The notes under the pieces: model-generated
Seen by the model: only the letters and a program-made list of their open reading frames with translations
Database searches by the model: none
What the model was told of the DNA's origin: nothing
Part shown: piece after piece, positions 47,390 through 55,523 of the stretch
Position numbering within the stretch: position 1 is the first letter of the stretch
How the letters are laid out: the number at the start of each line of letters is the position of its first letter
Made by a program: the position numbers and the translations under genes
Source: Duganella guangzhouensis
Lineage (GTDB): Bacteria > Pseudomonadota > Gammaproteobacteria > Burkholderiales > Burkholderiaceae_D
Length of the DNA: 64,000 nucleotides
Direction of reading: 5' to 3'
NCBI RefSeq assembly: GCF_009674535.1
Contig: NZ_WKJK01000005.1
Span: 353,263 to 417,262 of the forward strand

Positions 47390-48105
47390 AGCCTTTAGTC
47401 GTTGAAGTTGCGAATCTGCATAAATCCTTTGGTAATCAGCAGGTATTACAGGGGGTGAATTGGAATATAGAGTCCGGCAAGGTGATTGGTTTGCTCGGTC
47501 GTAATGGCGCCGGTAAATCGACATTAATCGAATCCCTGCTCGGCTTGCGCGAAACCGATAGCGGCCACAGCCGCTTGTTCGGCCAGCCGGTGACGGCATT
47601 GGATGACGACACCCGCGCCCGCATCGGCTATGTGCCGCAAAAATCAGAGCTGTTTGAGTGGATGACACCTTTGCAAGTTCTGGATTATTTCAAGGCGCTG
47701 TATCCGCGCTGGAACCAAGCCAAGGTTGACGGCCTGATGCAGCGCTGGGGACTGGCCGGTGTGTCGGCGAGTAAGCAAATCAGCAAGCTTTCCGGCGGCG
47801 AACAGCAGCGCCTGTCCATCATTCGCGCGTTGGCGCATGACCCGCAGCTGCTGGTGCTGGATGAGCCGGTCGCCAGCCTGGACCCGGCCGGCCGCCGCGA
47901 TTTCCTTAAAGAGTTGATCGATGATGTGATCGAGCGTGGCACCACGGTGGTGTTTTCCACCCACATTCTGTCCGATCTGGAGCGGGTGGCGCTGGACGTG
48001 GCCTTCTTGCAAGGAGGCAAGATCGTGCTGCATGGCGAGTTGGACGAATTGCTGGAAGGCCGAAATCTCAGCCTGGAAGATCTGTTCCTTGAGGTGACCA
48101 AATGA
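47386..48105 (+). CDS. ABC transporter ATP-binding protein
   Basis: A 239-residue ABC ATPase with Walker A GRNGAGKS (residues 38-45), the signature LSGGEQQR, Walker B LLVLDEPVASLDP and the switch His in FSTHIL. The arrangement matches drug or lantibiotic-type exporters of the CcmA group. It is coupled by 4-nt overlaps both to the GntR gene before it and to the membrane gene after it. Confidence 0.93.
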   Translation: MKPLVVEVANLHKSFGNQQVLQGVNWNIESGKVIGLLGRNGAGKSTLIESLLGLRETDSGHSRLFGQPVTALDDDTRARIGYVPQKSELFEWMTPLQVLDYFKALYPRWNQAKVDGLMQRWGLAGVSASKQISKLSGGEQQRLSIIRALAHDPQLLVLDEPVASLDPAGRRDFLKELIDDVIERGTTVVFSTHILSDLERVALDVAFLQGGKIVLHGELDELLEGRNLSLEDLFLEVTK

Positions 48106-49532
48106 ATCTGATCGACACGAGGTTGCTATTTCAGGTGCTGCAAAACCATACCAGCGCCCGTTCGATGAAGTTGATGAGCGGCTTCATGGTGCTGGCTGCG
48201 GCGGGGATCCTGTTCGCTACTTACCACAGCAGCAAACCGGAGATCGGCAAGTTGATGTTCTTGCTACTGATCTGCGCGCTCGGCTATCTGTGGTGTGGTG
48301 CCTTCCTGAAAAGTGCGATCCAGCAAAACTTGCCATCGAATGCGGTGCTGGTGCCTGGCCTGCGCGTCGCATTGATGCGTCTCACTGCCGTGCTGTTTGC
48401 TGGCTGCACGCTGGCGTCGGCGGCGTTGGGATGGCTGCTGATTGGCTTGCCCGGCTACGTTCTGGTTGCTGGCGCCGGGCTTGCCGTCTTTATCCTGTTT
48501 GCCAATCGTTATGTGGGGCTCAATTTGCTGCCGTCAGTGCTGGTCCTTGCCAATATGGGGCTCGGCAGCCAGCCGTGGGAGCTGCTGGAGTCGGCGGCCA
48601 CCTTCGTGGGCGAACCATTGCTGGTATCTCTGGGGGGCATTGTCCTATTGTTGCTGGGCGCCAAAGGGGTGCAGGTGTGCTTCCCCAAGGGAGGCGATGC
48701 GCATTGGGCGTGGCAACGCTGCATAGGGCGCCGGCGGGCTGCGAAGCAGGGGCAGTTGAACAATGTCGAACCTGCGGCCGGCATCCGCTGGCTGGCCTGG
48801 ATGCGCGAACCGTATTACGCCACTTTGCGCGCCGACAGCCGCAAGGGTGCGAATCAAGGTCGTCAGCTGGTACACACGCTGGGTCCGGCGGCGCACGATG
48901 GCAACGCGATGCTGTCTTTGCTGCTCACCTGCGCGGCGATGGTCGCGCTGGCGCAATGGCTAAGCTGGAGCAAGGCCCCCATAGTGCAGCATATATGGGG
49001 AATTACCATGCAATGCGTACTCATGGTGAGCACGCTGTCCTACGCCAACGCGGTCGCGCTCTCCGCCCAGCGCTACGTCAAGGAGCAGGCTTTGTACCGG
49101 TTGACGCCTGGCGCGCCGCCGACTGGCCAGTTCAATCGCGTATTGATGCGCACGCTGCTGACTCGCTGCCTACGCCTGTGGCTGTTCGGTTCATTGGGCG
49201 TAGTGACTATCGACTTTGTGATATCGGGTAAGTTCCAGTTGCAGGGTTCGGCTTATCTGCTGTCGATGCTGATGTTGCCGTTCACAGCGCTGGTGCTGCG
49301 CGATTACGCCAGCATGAAAACGCAAAGCGGCAGCTGGTACACGGTGTTTTTGCCCGGGTTGGTCATGTTTGTGTATGTGATGTTGATAGCAATTACCCGT
49401 CATTTACCGGAAGGGCTGCTGTTTTCGCTGGGCAGCGTGATCGGCCTGGCGTCGCTGATCAGCCTGCGCTGGCGCTGGCAGCGGATAATGACGCGGCCGC
49501 CGGTGCTGCCGGCCGGGCGCTTAGTTCTGTAG
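48102..49532 (+). CDS. ABC exporter membrane subunit (unassigned family)
   Basis: A 476-residue integral membrane protein with about ten to twelve hydrophobic segments and a soluble stretch around residues 205-260. I recognise no substrate signature; position after the ATPase with an ATGA overlap makes it the permease of the exporter. The size suggests a single polypeptide forming half of a homodimer. Its end overlaps the convergent outer-membrane-like gene by 12 nt. Confidence 0.75.
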   Translation: MNLIDTRLLFQVLQNHTSARSMKLMSGFMVLAAAGILFATYHSSKPEIGKLMFLLLICALGYLWCGAFLKSAIQQNLPSNAVLVPGLRVALMRLTAVLFAGCTLASAALGWLLIGLPGYVLVAGAGLAVFILFANRYVGLNLLPSVLVLANMGLGSQPWELLESAATFVGEPLLVSLGGIVLLLLGAKGVQVCFPKGGDAHWAWQRCIGRRRAAKQGQLNNVEPAAGIRWLAWMREPYYATLRADSRKGANQGRQLVHTLGPAAHDGNAMLSLLLTCAAMVALAQWLSWSKAPIVQHIWGITMQCVLMVSTLSYANAVALSAQRYVKEQALYRLTPGAPPTGQFNRVLMRTLLTRCLRLWLFGSLGVVTIDFVISGKFQLQGSAYLLSMLMLPFTALVLRDYASMKTQSGSWYTVFLPGLVMFVYVMLIAITRHLPEGLLFSLGSVIGLASLISLRWRWQRIMTRPPVLPAGRLVL

Positions 49533-50210
49533 CACCAGTCCCAGCGTGAGCACCGGCTCCTTGCCGGCGCGCGCCAGACGTTGCCCCCAGGTGGCGTCGA
49601 TCTGCAGATGATCGGGGATCAGCGCGTGGGCATAGCCGAACTGGTAACGCGCGCCATAGCGCTGCTGGCCGTAGGCTTCCGCCGTCAGCGAATGGCGCTC
49701 GTTGAGTTTGAATTCCGCGCCGATGCCCCAGCTGGCGTCGATGCGGCGCATGGCGCGGGTGCGCTGCAAGCCAGCGTTCAGATGCAGCAGCACACTGTCG
49801 TCGCGCAGCGAGAAGCTGAGCGGCACATTGGCCGATAGATCGCCATTCAGCCCGCGGCCGGCGCGGAACTGATCGGCCAGTACCAGGCCGATGCCCCAGC
49901 CGCCGGCCAATAAGGGCTTGAACACGGTCTTGGCCTGCAGTCTGCCGTAGTGGGTGGTGCGAATTTGATCTTCCATCCAGGCCGCGCCGGCCGCCAGCTC
50001 CCAGTTGCCGCCGACATTACAGGCGGGCGTGGCCCAATATTCGTTGAGGTTGGAGTCTGGCGCGTGTTGAGCGTAGGTCTCCAGCTGGCACTGGCCAGGA
50101 TCGACAATCGCGGCGTCTTCCACCGTCATCGGCCGGCCGGCGAGGGCGGGAGCGGCGGCACACACCAGCAGGCAGGCGCAGGCCGCGCGGGGGAATTTCG
50201 GCAGGATCAT
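49521..50210 (-). CDS. Predicted outer-membrane beta-barrel protein of unknown function
   Basis: A 229-residue protein with a signal peptide (about residues 1-24, ending PALA). The mature part begins GRPMTVEDAAIVDPGQCQLETY and consists of alternating polar/hydrophobic strands (WELAAGAAW, GWGIGLVLADQFR, VLLHLNAGLQRT, SWGIGAEFKL, LTAEAYGQQR), with the end VLTLGLVLQN. This fits a small barrel. Cys residues near positions 42 and 63 may pair. No function can be assigned. I start at the ATG 50210; the frame upstream is not credible. Confidence 0.65.
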   Translation of the reverse strand: MILPKFPRAACACLLVCAAAPALAGRPMTVEDAAIVDPGQCQLETYAQHAPDSNLNEYWATPACNVGGNWELAAGAAWMEDQIRTTHYGRLQAKTVFKPLLAGGWGIGLVLADQFRAGRGLNGDLSANVPLSFSLRDDSVLLHLNAGLQRTRAMRRIDASWGIGAEFKLNERHSLTAEAYGQQRYGARYQFGYAHALIPDHLQIDATWGQRLARAGKEPVLTLGLVLQN

Positions 50211-50274
50211 CGGATCGTCATTGTTGATGGCGCCGCCCACTCTAGCGCCGTCAGATGAAACTGTGATGACAGAT

Positions 50275-50658
50275 CTATTTGGCCGGCGTCGCCATCGGCT
50301 TGCCTTTTTCGACCACAAACACCGACACCAGCCGCATGGTGCTCTTACCGGTATTGATAGCATCATGAACAGTGCCGGCCGGGATGATGTAGGAGTCGCC
50401 AACCTCCAGATGGCGCGGATCTTCGCCGTAAATCAACAGGTCGCCTTCGCCCTCCAGCACATAGCCGATTTCCTCGCCGGGATGGGAGTGACGGCCGGCG
50501 GTGGCGCCGGCATCCAGCTCGACCTTGGCGACCACGGCTTCGCGGCCGGGCGCGGACAGGTCGGCTTTCTGGATCACGCTGCGGCGGATGCCCGGCGTTT
50601 GCGCCAGCGCCGTGCCGGCGGCGAGTACGGCAATCAGAACAACACTGCGTAGTTTCAT
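50275..50658 (-). CDS. Exported cupin-domain protein
   Basis: A 127-residue protein: signal peptide (1-19, ending TALA) and a cupin barrel. Motif 1 is GRHSHPGEEIGYVLEGEG, with two His and a Glu as likely metal ligands; motif 2 is PAGTVHDAIN with a third His. Periplasmic single-domain cupins of this kind bind a metal and a small molecule; the reaction is unknown. No neighbour points to a pathway. Confidence 0.85.
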   Translation of the reverse strand: MKLRSVVLIAVLAAGTALAQTPGIRRSVIQKADLSAPGREAVVAKVELDAGATAGRHSHPGEEIGYVLEGEGDLLIYGEDPRHLEVGDSYIIPAGTVHDAINTGKSTMRLVSVFVVEKGKPMATPAK

Positions 50659-50698
50659 GGCGTCCCCCGTTGTTATTGGAACGCTAATTCTACGCCGC

Positions 50699-51040
50699 TT
50701 ATGGCTGTACGCGGCGGCTCAGCCACAACACATCGACCACGGCGCCGATCCAGCACACGAACAACACCACCGAAATCCAGTTCAACAGCGGATCGGCCGC
50801 GCTGACGGCGTCGGTGCGGGCGATGATGGCGGTGGGATCGAAGGCCAGCGTGCCGTTGTTCAGCTCGTTCATCAGCTGATCTGAAATCTGCATCACGCTG
50901 CGCAGCAGATACAGCACGGCCACCGCCGCCGGCAACAGAAACACCAGCCCGCGCCCGGCGCGGCGGGGACGCAGTACCAGGTGGCCCAGTCCGGGAAAAA
51001 TCAATGCCGACAGCAAGACCGCCTTGGTCGCAACTTTCAT
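50699..51040 (-). CDS. Small inner-membrane protein, unknown function
   Basis: A 113-residue protein with hydrophobic segments at about 7-25, 31-48 and 87-105. The N-terminal motif KAVLLSALIFPGLGHLVLRPRRAGRG resembles the short Gly-His turn of small TM2-like proteins, but I cannot assign a family. The ATG at 51040 has AGGAGC 6 nt upstream. It diverges from the Cache-domain gene across 97 nt. Confidence 0.65.
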   Translation of the reverse strand: MKVATKAVLLSALIFPGLGHLVLRPRRAGRGLVFLLPAAVAVLYLLRSVMQISDQLMNELNNGTLAFDPTAIIARTDAVSAADPLLNWISVVLFVCWIGAVVDVLWLSRRVQP

Positions 51041-51137
51041 AATGCTCCTGTTGTTACTTTGTGCTAATTGACCAAGCGCAATAGTAGGTCGCGATGGCCA
51101 GCGTAGATTACAGCATCTTACCTGCTGAGGAAAAATC

Positions 51138-51572
51138 ATGCGTGGCTTGATCGTGTTGGCATTGTGCGGGTGCTGTGTGGCGCAGGCCGCGCCCAACGAG
51201 AAAGACGCCGTGGCGCTGGCCGAGAAGGGCGCGCAGTTCGTGCGCCAGCACGGCAAGGCCGAGATGATCGTCCGCATCAATAGCAAGGATCCGGAGTTCA
51301 ACCAGGGTGCGCTGTATCTGGCGATGCGCGACCTGAAAGGCATCACCATCGCTCATCCGACCACCGCGCTGATCGGCAAGAACCTGCTGGACGTGCCGGA
51401 TGCCGACGGCAAGCTGTTCCGCCAGGAGATGCTGGCGCTGGCCAGGGGTGCCGGACGTGGCTGGGTCGATTACAAATTCCGCAATCCGGAGACCGGCAAG
51501 GTCGAAGCCAAGCGCACCTACGTGCTGCGGGTGGACGACGTGGCGCTGGAAGCCGGCATTTACAAGCACTGA
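51138..51572 (+). CDS. Secreted single-Cache (sCache_2-like) protein
   Basis: A 144-residue periplasmic protein. A signal peptide (about residues 1-18, ending AQAA) is followed by a single Cache fold: ALYLAMRDLKGITIAHPTTALIGKNLLDV, DADGKLFRQEML, then GWVDYKFRNPETGKVEAKRTYVLRV and GIYKH. In most chemoreceptors this domain lies between two membrane helices of the receptor. Here it is a separate soluble protein, 15 nt before a chemoreceptor gene without a Cache domain. It may bind a small carboxylate and deliver the signal to that receptor; this is inference. Confidence 0.85.
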   Translation: MRGLIVLALCGCCVAQAAPNEKDAVALAEKGAQFVRQHGKAEMIVRINSKDPEFNQGALYLAMRDLKGITIAHPTTALIGKNLLDVPDADGKLFRQEMLALARGAGRGWVDYKFRNPETGKVEAKRTYVLRVDDVALEAGIYKH

Positions 51573-51587
51573 CGCGCCGTGCAGACC

Positions 51588-53225
51588 ATGCTCAGCAAAC
51601 TGCGGATAGGGCCCAAGCTGCTGCTGGCGCCCGGGATGGTGCTGATCCTGCTGATTGTGCTGTCGGCGGGGGCTTATCTCGGGCTGCTGCGGCAGAATCA
51701 GTCGCTCGACAACATGGTGCAGCAGCGCGCCGTGCGGCTGAAGGCGGCGGCCGACCTGGTGGCCAACGCGCACAAGGCGCATACCGAAATCTACCAGTTG
51801 CTGACCTGGATCAGCGCCAGTTTCTCGGCGCCGCGCGTGGACGCGCTGGTACGCGACCTGCATCTGCGCCACGCCGCGCTGGACCGCCAGTTCGCGCAGC
51901 TGGAGATGGCCACCCAGTCCGATCCAGCGGAGCGGCGCTTTGTGGTGCAGTCGCAGGCGGCCCATGCGCAGTACGTCAAAGCGATGGAAGACGTGATTGA
52001 ACTGGCGATGGTCGACCAGTCGATGGCCGCCAACGCCATGTCCAAGGCCGAACGCGCGTTTGATGTGGTGGCGCAGCGGCTGGAGGAGCTATCGCGGCTG
52101 GAGCAGTCGCTCAGCGAGCGCGCCTATGCCGATGCCGAGAATGACTTCAGCGTGCTATCGACCTGGATGCCGATCGTGGTGGCGCTGTCGATCGCATTGT
52201 CGCTGCTGGTCACCATGGCGGTGCGTAACGCGATGTTGAAAGAGGTGCGCGAAATCGGCGCGGCGGCGGTCGATCTGGCGGAAGGTAATCTGACGGTGCG
52301 CCAGCGCGTATATGGCAAGGACGAAATCGCGGAAACCTCGCGCGCGCTGGACACCAGCATCCGCAACCTGAACACCACGCTGAAAACCATTCTGGCCGCG
52401 GCGCAGTCGATCGACCGCGCTTCGCGCGATATCGCTCAAGGGAATACGGTGCTGTCGCGCGGCACGCGCAAGCAGGCCGGGACGCTGGAAGAAGCCGGCG
52501 GCGCCATGCGGCAGTTGGGCGAGCAGGTGGCGCAGGCGTCATCCCACGCCGAAGTGGCCGGCCAACTGGCGCAGTGTGCCAACAGCTTCGCTGCGCGCGG
52601 CGGCAGCGTGGTGCAGCGGCTGGTGGTGACGATGGCGTCGATACGCGGCAGTTCGCGGCGGGTGGTGGAAATCGTCGGTGTGATCGATGGGCTGGCGGTG
52701 CAGACCCATATGCTGGCGCTGAGCGCCGCCGTGGAAGCGGCGCGCGCCGGTGAGCATGGGCAGGGCTTCGCGGTGGTGGCGGGCGAAGTGCGTATTCTGG
52801 CGCAGCGTTCCGCCTCGGCCGCGCTGGAAATCAAAACCCTGATCGCGGAGTCGGTGGCCGACATCGACAGCGGCACCCGCACGGTGGAGGATGCCGGCAG
52901 CAGCATGGCCGAAATCGTCGAGACGGTGCGGCAGATGAGCGACATCATCCACCACATCGACCACGCTGCGGGGCAGCAGGCGCAGGGTGTGCTGGGTATG
53001 CAGCAGGCGATTGTCGACATGGACCAGGTCACGCAGCAGAACCTGGCGCTGGTGCAGCAGGCGGCAGCGGCAGCCAGCACGCTGCAGCGGCAAGCGGTCT
53101 ATCTGTCGGAAGCGGTGGCGATCTTCAAGCTGGACGAGGGCATCGAACCGCCGGCGCCGGACAGCAACCGTCCGGCCGGCAGTGCGCGCATCGTCCGCCT
53201 GCGGCTGGCGTCGGTGCGCAGTTAG
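51588..53225 (+). CDS. Methyl-accepting chemotaxis protein with divergent signalling tip
   Basis: A 545-residue receptor. TM1 is at about 10-33, a four-helix-bundle sensor at 34-185, TM2 at about 186-207, then a HAMP domain (EVREIGAAAVDLAEGNLTVRQR) and the long signalling coiled coil. The hairpin tip reads [34 protein letters not shown]. Compared with the consensus, several CheA/CheW-contact positions differ (V for F, H and S for two N). There is no C-terminal CheR/CheB tether. The start is the ATG at 51588; a GTG three codons earlier is possible. Its stop overlaps the convergent gene by 4 nt. Confidence 0.9.
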   Translation: MLSKLRIGPKLLLAPGMVLILLIVLSAGAYLGLLRQNQSLDNMVQQRAVRLKAAADLVANAHKAHTEIYQLLTWISASFSAPRVDALVRDLHLRHAALDRQFAQLEMATQSDPAERRFVVQSQAAHAQYVKAMEDVIELAMVDQSMAANAMSKAERAFDVVAQRLEELSRLEQSLSERAYADAENDFSVLSTWMPIVVALSIALSLLVTMAVRNAMLKEVREIGAAAVDLAEGNLTVRQRVYGKDEIAETSRALDTSIRNLNTTLKTILAAAQSIDRASRDIAQGNTVLSRGTRKQAGTLEEAGGAMRQLGEQVAQASSHAEVAGQLAQCANSFAARGGSVVQRLVVTMASIRGSSRRVVEIVGVIDGLAVQTHMLALSAAVEAARAGEHGQGFAVVAGEVRILAQRSASAALEIKTLIAESVADIDSGTRTVEDAGSSMAEIVETVRQMSDIIHHIDHAAGQQAQGVLGMQQAIVDMDQVTQQNLALVQQAAAAASTLQRQAVYLSEAVAIFKLDEGIEPPAPDSNRPAGSARIVRLRLASVRS

Positions 53226-53635
53226 GCGGCCGCCGCGCGCCAGCGGTCACCGGTTTTGCGGATGTAGTGGTCGACCACATAGCGCCACGGCATCGCCAGC
53301 GGGATGATGATGGCGACCGCGCATTCAAAAGCGGTGCCGACGATGCTGTCGTCCATGGTGCCGCTTTGCCAGGCCGGCAGTGCGACCAGCAGCAGCCACA
53401 GGGTTTTCCAGCTCATTTCCCAGAACAGCACCGGCAGCATTTGCAGCGGGTAGCGGATGCCGACCACGCACAGCAGGCTGAAAGCGGCTAGCATGCACTT
53501 GACCACACCCTGCGACAGTCCCCATGGCTCGGCGTGATGCAGCACGCCAGGCCACACCACCAGCGCCAGTCCCAGCGCGATAATCAGATACACAGCTCTT
53601 AGTGCATACAGGCGAAACAGCGATACGTGTGGCAT
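53222..53635 (-). CDS. Small integral membrane protein, unknown function
   Basis: A 137-residue protein with about four membrane helices (11-30, 45-62, 68-88, 103-118) and a basic C-terminus (YIRKTGDRWRAAAA). I do not recognise the family. GGGAGC precedes the ATG. It is the last of three closely spaced minus-strand genes that begin with an ArsR-type regulator (gaps 8 and 25 nt), which suggests one regulated operon. Confidence 0.65.
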   Translation of the reverse strand: MPHVSLFRLYALRAVYLIIALGLALVVWPGVLHHAEPWGLSQGVVKCMLAAFSLLCVVGIRYPLQMLPVLFWEMSWKTLWLLLVALPAWQSGTMDDSIVGTAFECAVAIIIPLAMPWRYVVDHYIRKTGDRWRAAAA

Positions 53636-53660
53636 GGCGATGCTCCCGTCAGGTTGAGGT

Positions 53661-53897
53661 TTATTCGACTTCCTTCAGTACTTTTTCAATGGCGACGATG
53701 CGAGTCTGCAGGTCTGCCAACGCGGCGGCGGTTTGCTCCTGCGCGGCCACCGCGCGCTCCGCGATGCGGCGATAGCTTTCCTCGCCCTCGGCCTGCAGCT
53801 TGGCCTTTTTAATGGCGACCAGAAAGCGCATGCCGAAGATCAGGATGATGGTCGCCAGTGGCATGAAGATGGTAAGCAGATAAATCGGTGCGGACAT
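53661..53897 (-). CDS. Small membrane protein with coiled coil (PspB-like architecture)
   Basis: A 78-residue protein: one N-terminal membrane helix (about 4-28, IYLLTIFMPLATIILIFGMRFLVAIKK) followed by a charged helix with heptad spacing (ERAVAAQEQTAAALADLQTRIVAIEKVL). The layout is that of PspB-type proteins, but sequence identity to PspB is not evident. GAGGC lies ahead of the ATG. It sits 8 nt after the ArsR-type gene. Confidence 0.7.
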   Translation of the reverse strand: MSAPIYLLTIFMPLATIILIFGMRFLVAIKKAKLQAEGEESYRRIAERAVAAQEQTAAALADLQTRIVAIEKVLKEVE

Positions 53898-53905
53898 GGA
53901 TGCCT

Positions 53906-54232
53906 CTATTTGTCAGGGTTATGGGTCAGGGTGGCGACGGCTTCGCTGACCGCCGCCGGCGTCAGGGTGATGGCAAACGGCGCCGCCTCGAAATAATTCA
54001 GCGCCTTGCCGTCATCCGACAGCTCCATCTGGCTGCTGACCAGGCCAGCCTCCTGCAGCTTCTGCAAATGCAGATGCAGCAGCGGACGGCTGATATTCAG
54101 CTCACGGGCCAACTGGCTGACGTAATTCCGCCCACCCGCCGCCAGCGCGGCAATCACCCGCAACCGGTGCGGGTTGGACAGCGCCGACAACGCCGCCAAT
54201 AACTGATCACCGGTGAGATGTTTTGATTTCAT
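53906..54232 (-). CDS. ArsR-family transcriptional regulator
   Basis: A 108-residue winged-helix regulator (LLAALSALSNPHRLRVIAALAAGGRNYVSQLARELNISRPLLHLHLQKLQEAGLVSSQ). It lacks the Cys metal-binding motif of metal-sensing ArsR proteins, so it responds to something else. A TTGACT-17-TATTCT promoter places the transcription start at or next to the ATG, with no ribosome site, so translation is probably leaderless. It heads a three-gene operon of small membrane proteins. Confidence 0.87.
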   Translation of the reverse strand: MKSKHLTGDQLLAALSALSNPHRLRVIAALAAGGRNYVSQLARELNISRPLLHLHLQKLQEAGLVSSQMELSDDGKALNYFEAAPFAITLTPAAVSEAVATLTHNPDK

Positions 54233-54238
54233 GTGTAA

Positions 54239-54267
54239 AGAATATCTGACAGGTGTCGGTAAGTCAA
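54239..54267 (-). promoter_or_regulatory. Promoter of the arsR-type operon
   Basis: Read on the minus strand: TTGACT (54267-54262), 17 nt, TATTCT (54244-54239). The start codon is at 54232, 7 nt past the -10 box. A short inverted repeat GACA-N2-TGTC (54248-54257) in the spacer could be the operator. The divergent Fic operon lies on the other side. Confidence 0.65.
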
Positions 54268-54314
54268 AGCAATTTTTGAGGCGTACAATAAGAACAATTA
54301 TTCAGGAGCCAGCT

Positions 54315-54512
54315 ATGCGCAAGGGAAAGAGCGTAGAAAATGCTGAACAACCTGCCTCATCTCCTCCGCTAACGGACGAAATGAAGCGGCAAGCGTTCTT
54401 GCGGCTGCGTAATGAAAACTACGTTGCCAGCCTAAAATTGGAGGGTTTGAGTGCGGTAGTGGAGGGGCCACTAATGACTCTCGCTGAGCTCAAAGAGAAA
54501 TATGCCCGATAA
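54315..54512 (+). CDS. YhfG-like antitoxin of the Fic toxin
   Basis: A 65-residue protein upstream of and overlapping fic by 11 nt. The helix LRLRNENYVASLKLEGL contains Ser39-xxx-Glu43-Gly44, which fits the [S/T]xxxE[G/N] inhibitory motif of class I Fic antitoxins: the Glu blocks ATP binding in the partner. The short length and position match YhfG, the partner of E. coli Fic. AGGAGC lies 6 nt ahead of the ATG. Confidence 0.82.
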   Translation: MRKGKSVENAEQPASSPPLTDEMKRQAFLRLRNENYVASLKLEGLSAVVEGPLMTLAELKEKYAR

Positions 54513-55095
54513 ATACGGCGAAGGGCAGGATATCTACTGCTATCCCGACTCCAACGTACTAGTCAATTTGCTGGGCATCACAGACAACGACACTCTCAGC
54601 GCTGCCGAAGTCGAGTTCACACGATTTCGGTTAGAACAATACGTTCCCACATCGTTCAACTACTTCTCGCTGGCGATACTGAAAGACATCCACCACTTCC
54701 TATTTCAAGACCTGTACAAGTGGGCGGGCGATGTGAGGACCGTCGATATCAGCAAAGGCAGCACACGCTTTGCACACTGCGACTTTATCGAATCGTCAGC
54801 ACAGAAGCTGTTTGACCAACTGGCTCAAGAAAACTATTTGAACCACCTGCCCCAAAAAGAATTTGTCAGCAGGCTAGCTTTCTTTTACTCCGAACTCAAC
54901 GCAATCCACCCTTTCCGAGACGGGAACGGAAGGGCGCAGCGCGTGCTATTTGAATGTATCGCCGTCAGCGCTGGCTACCAGCTGCGCTGGCAGGCGATCG
55001 ATGTGGAGCATTGGATGCGAGCCAATGCCGAGTCATTCTTTGGACGCTTGGAACCGTTGACTGCGCAGCTGGGGCAGGCAGTGTCACGGCTTTGA
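54502..55095 (+). CDS. fic: Fic-domain protein adenylyltransferase (toxin)
   Basis: A 197-residue Fic protein that transfers AMP to target proteins, often topoisomerases in this toxin class. The active-site motif HPFRDGNGR is intact at residues 136-144, with the catalytic His136; the flap (about residues 75-90, VRTVDISKG) docks the target. There is no inhibitory motif within the protein itself, so the upstream small protein supplies it. Codon use and lower GC differ from the neighbours, which suggests transfer. Convergent with the lipoprotein gene, 17 nt apart. Confidence 0.93.
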   Translation: MPDKYGEGQDIYCYPDSNVLVNLLGITDNDTLSAAEVEFTRFRLEQYVPTSFNYFSLAILKDIHHFLFQDLYKWAGDVRTVDISKGSTRFAHCDFIESSAQKLFDQLAQENYLNHLPQKEFVSRLAFFYSELNAIHPFRDGNGRAQRVLFECIAVSAGYQLRWQAIDVEHWMRANAESFFGRLEPLTAQLGQAVSRL

Positions 55096-55112
55096 CTGAG
55101 CTCATTTACAGT

Positions 55113-55523
55113 TTATCGAGCAGCTTCAATCGATTCTCGATAATCACTGATGACCTTCGCCGCGCTATAGAACTCGATGCTATGTTTTTCCGGCTCTGCC
55201 TTGTACATCCGTATTGTTTTAGTGACGCTAGCAAACCCAGTGGCGTACGAGCCGGGTAATTTTAAGGTTCCCTTTTGAACTTCAAAATATTTATACCCAT
55301 TGCTTAGACTTAGCTCCGCGCATCGATACGTTACTAGCGCACCTAACGTTGTCGTCGAAACGGAATGGCCGCCTTCATAGGTCACTTCGTATATGTCGTA
55401 ACCGATTTTTGTCTCGTGGTAACCGCCGCCGCGAAAGATATCAAATCTTTGATAGCGATGCTGTTGCGCGCACCCGGCGATTGCGATAGAAACGAGAACT
55501 AGGGCGATTGCTTTTCTTCGCAT
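55113..55523 (-). CDS. Lipoprotein (CC0125/CC1285-like)
   Basis: A 136-residue lipoprotein. The signal ends in the lipobox IAGC (Cys18). The mature part has GGGYHETKIGYDIYEVTYEGGH, TYRCAELSLSNGYKYFEV and a Thr/Tyr-rich end, the pattern of a small family of uncharacterised lipoproteins (CC0125/CC1285 type). Function is unknown. Like the adjacent Fic pair it is AT-richer than the rest of the window. Confidence 0.75.
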   Translation of the reverse strand: MRRKAIALVLVSIAIAGCAQQHRYQRFDIFRGGGYHETKIGYDIYEVTYEGGHSVSTTTLGALVTYRCAELSLSNGYKYFEVQKGTLKLPGSYATGFASVTKTIRMYKAEPEKHSIEFYSAAKVISDYRESIEAAR

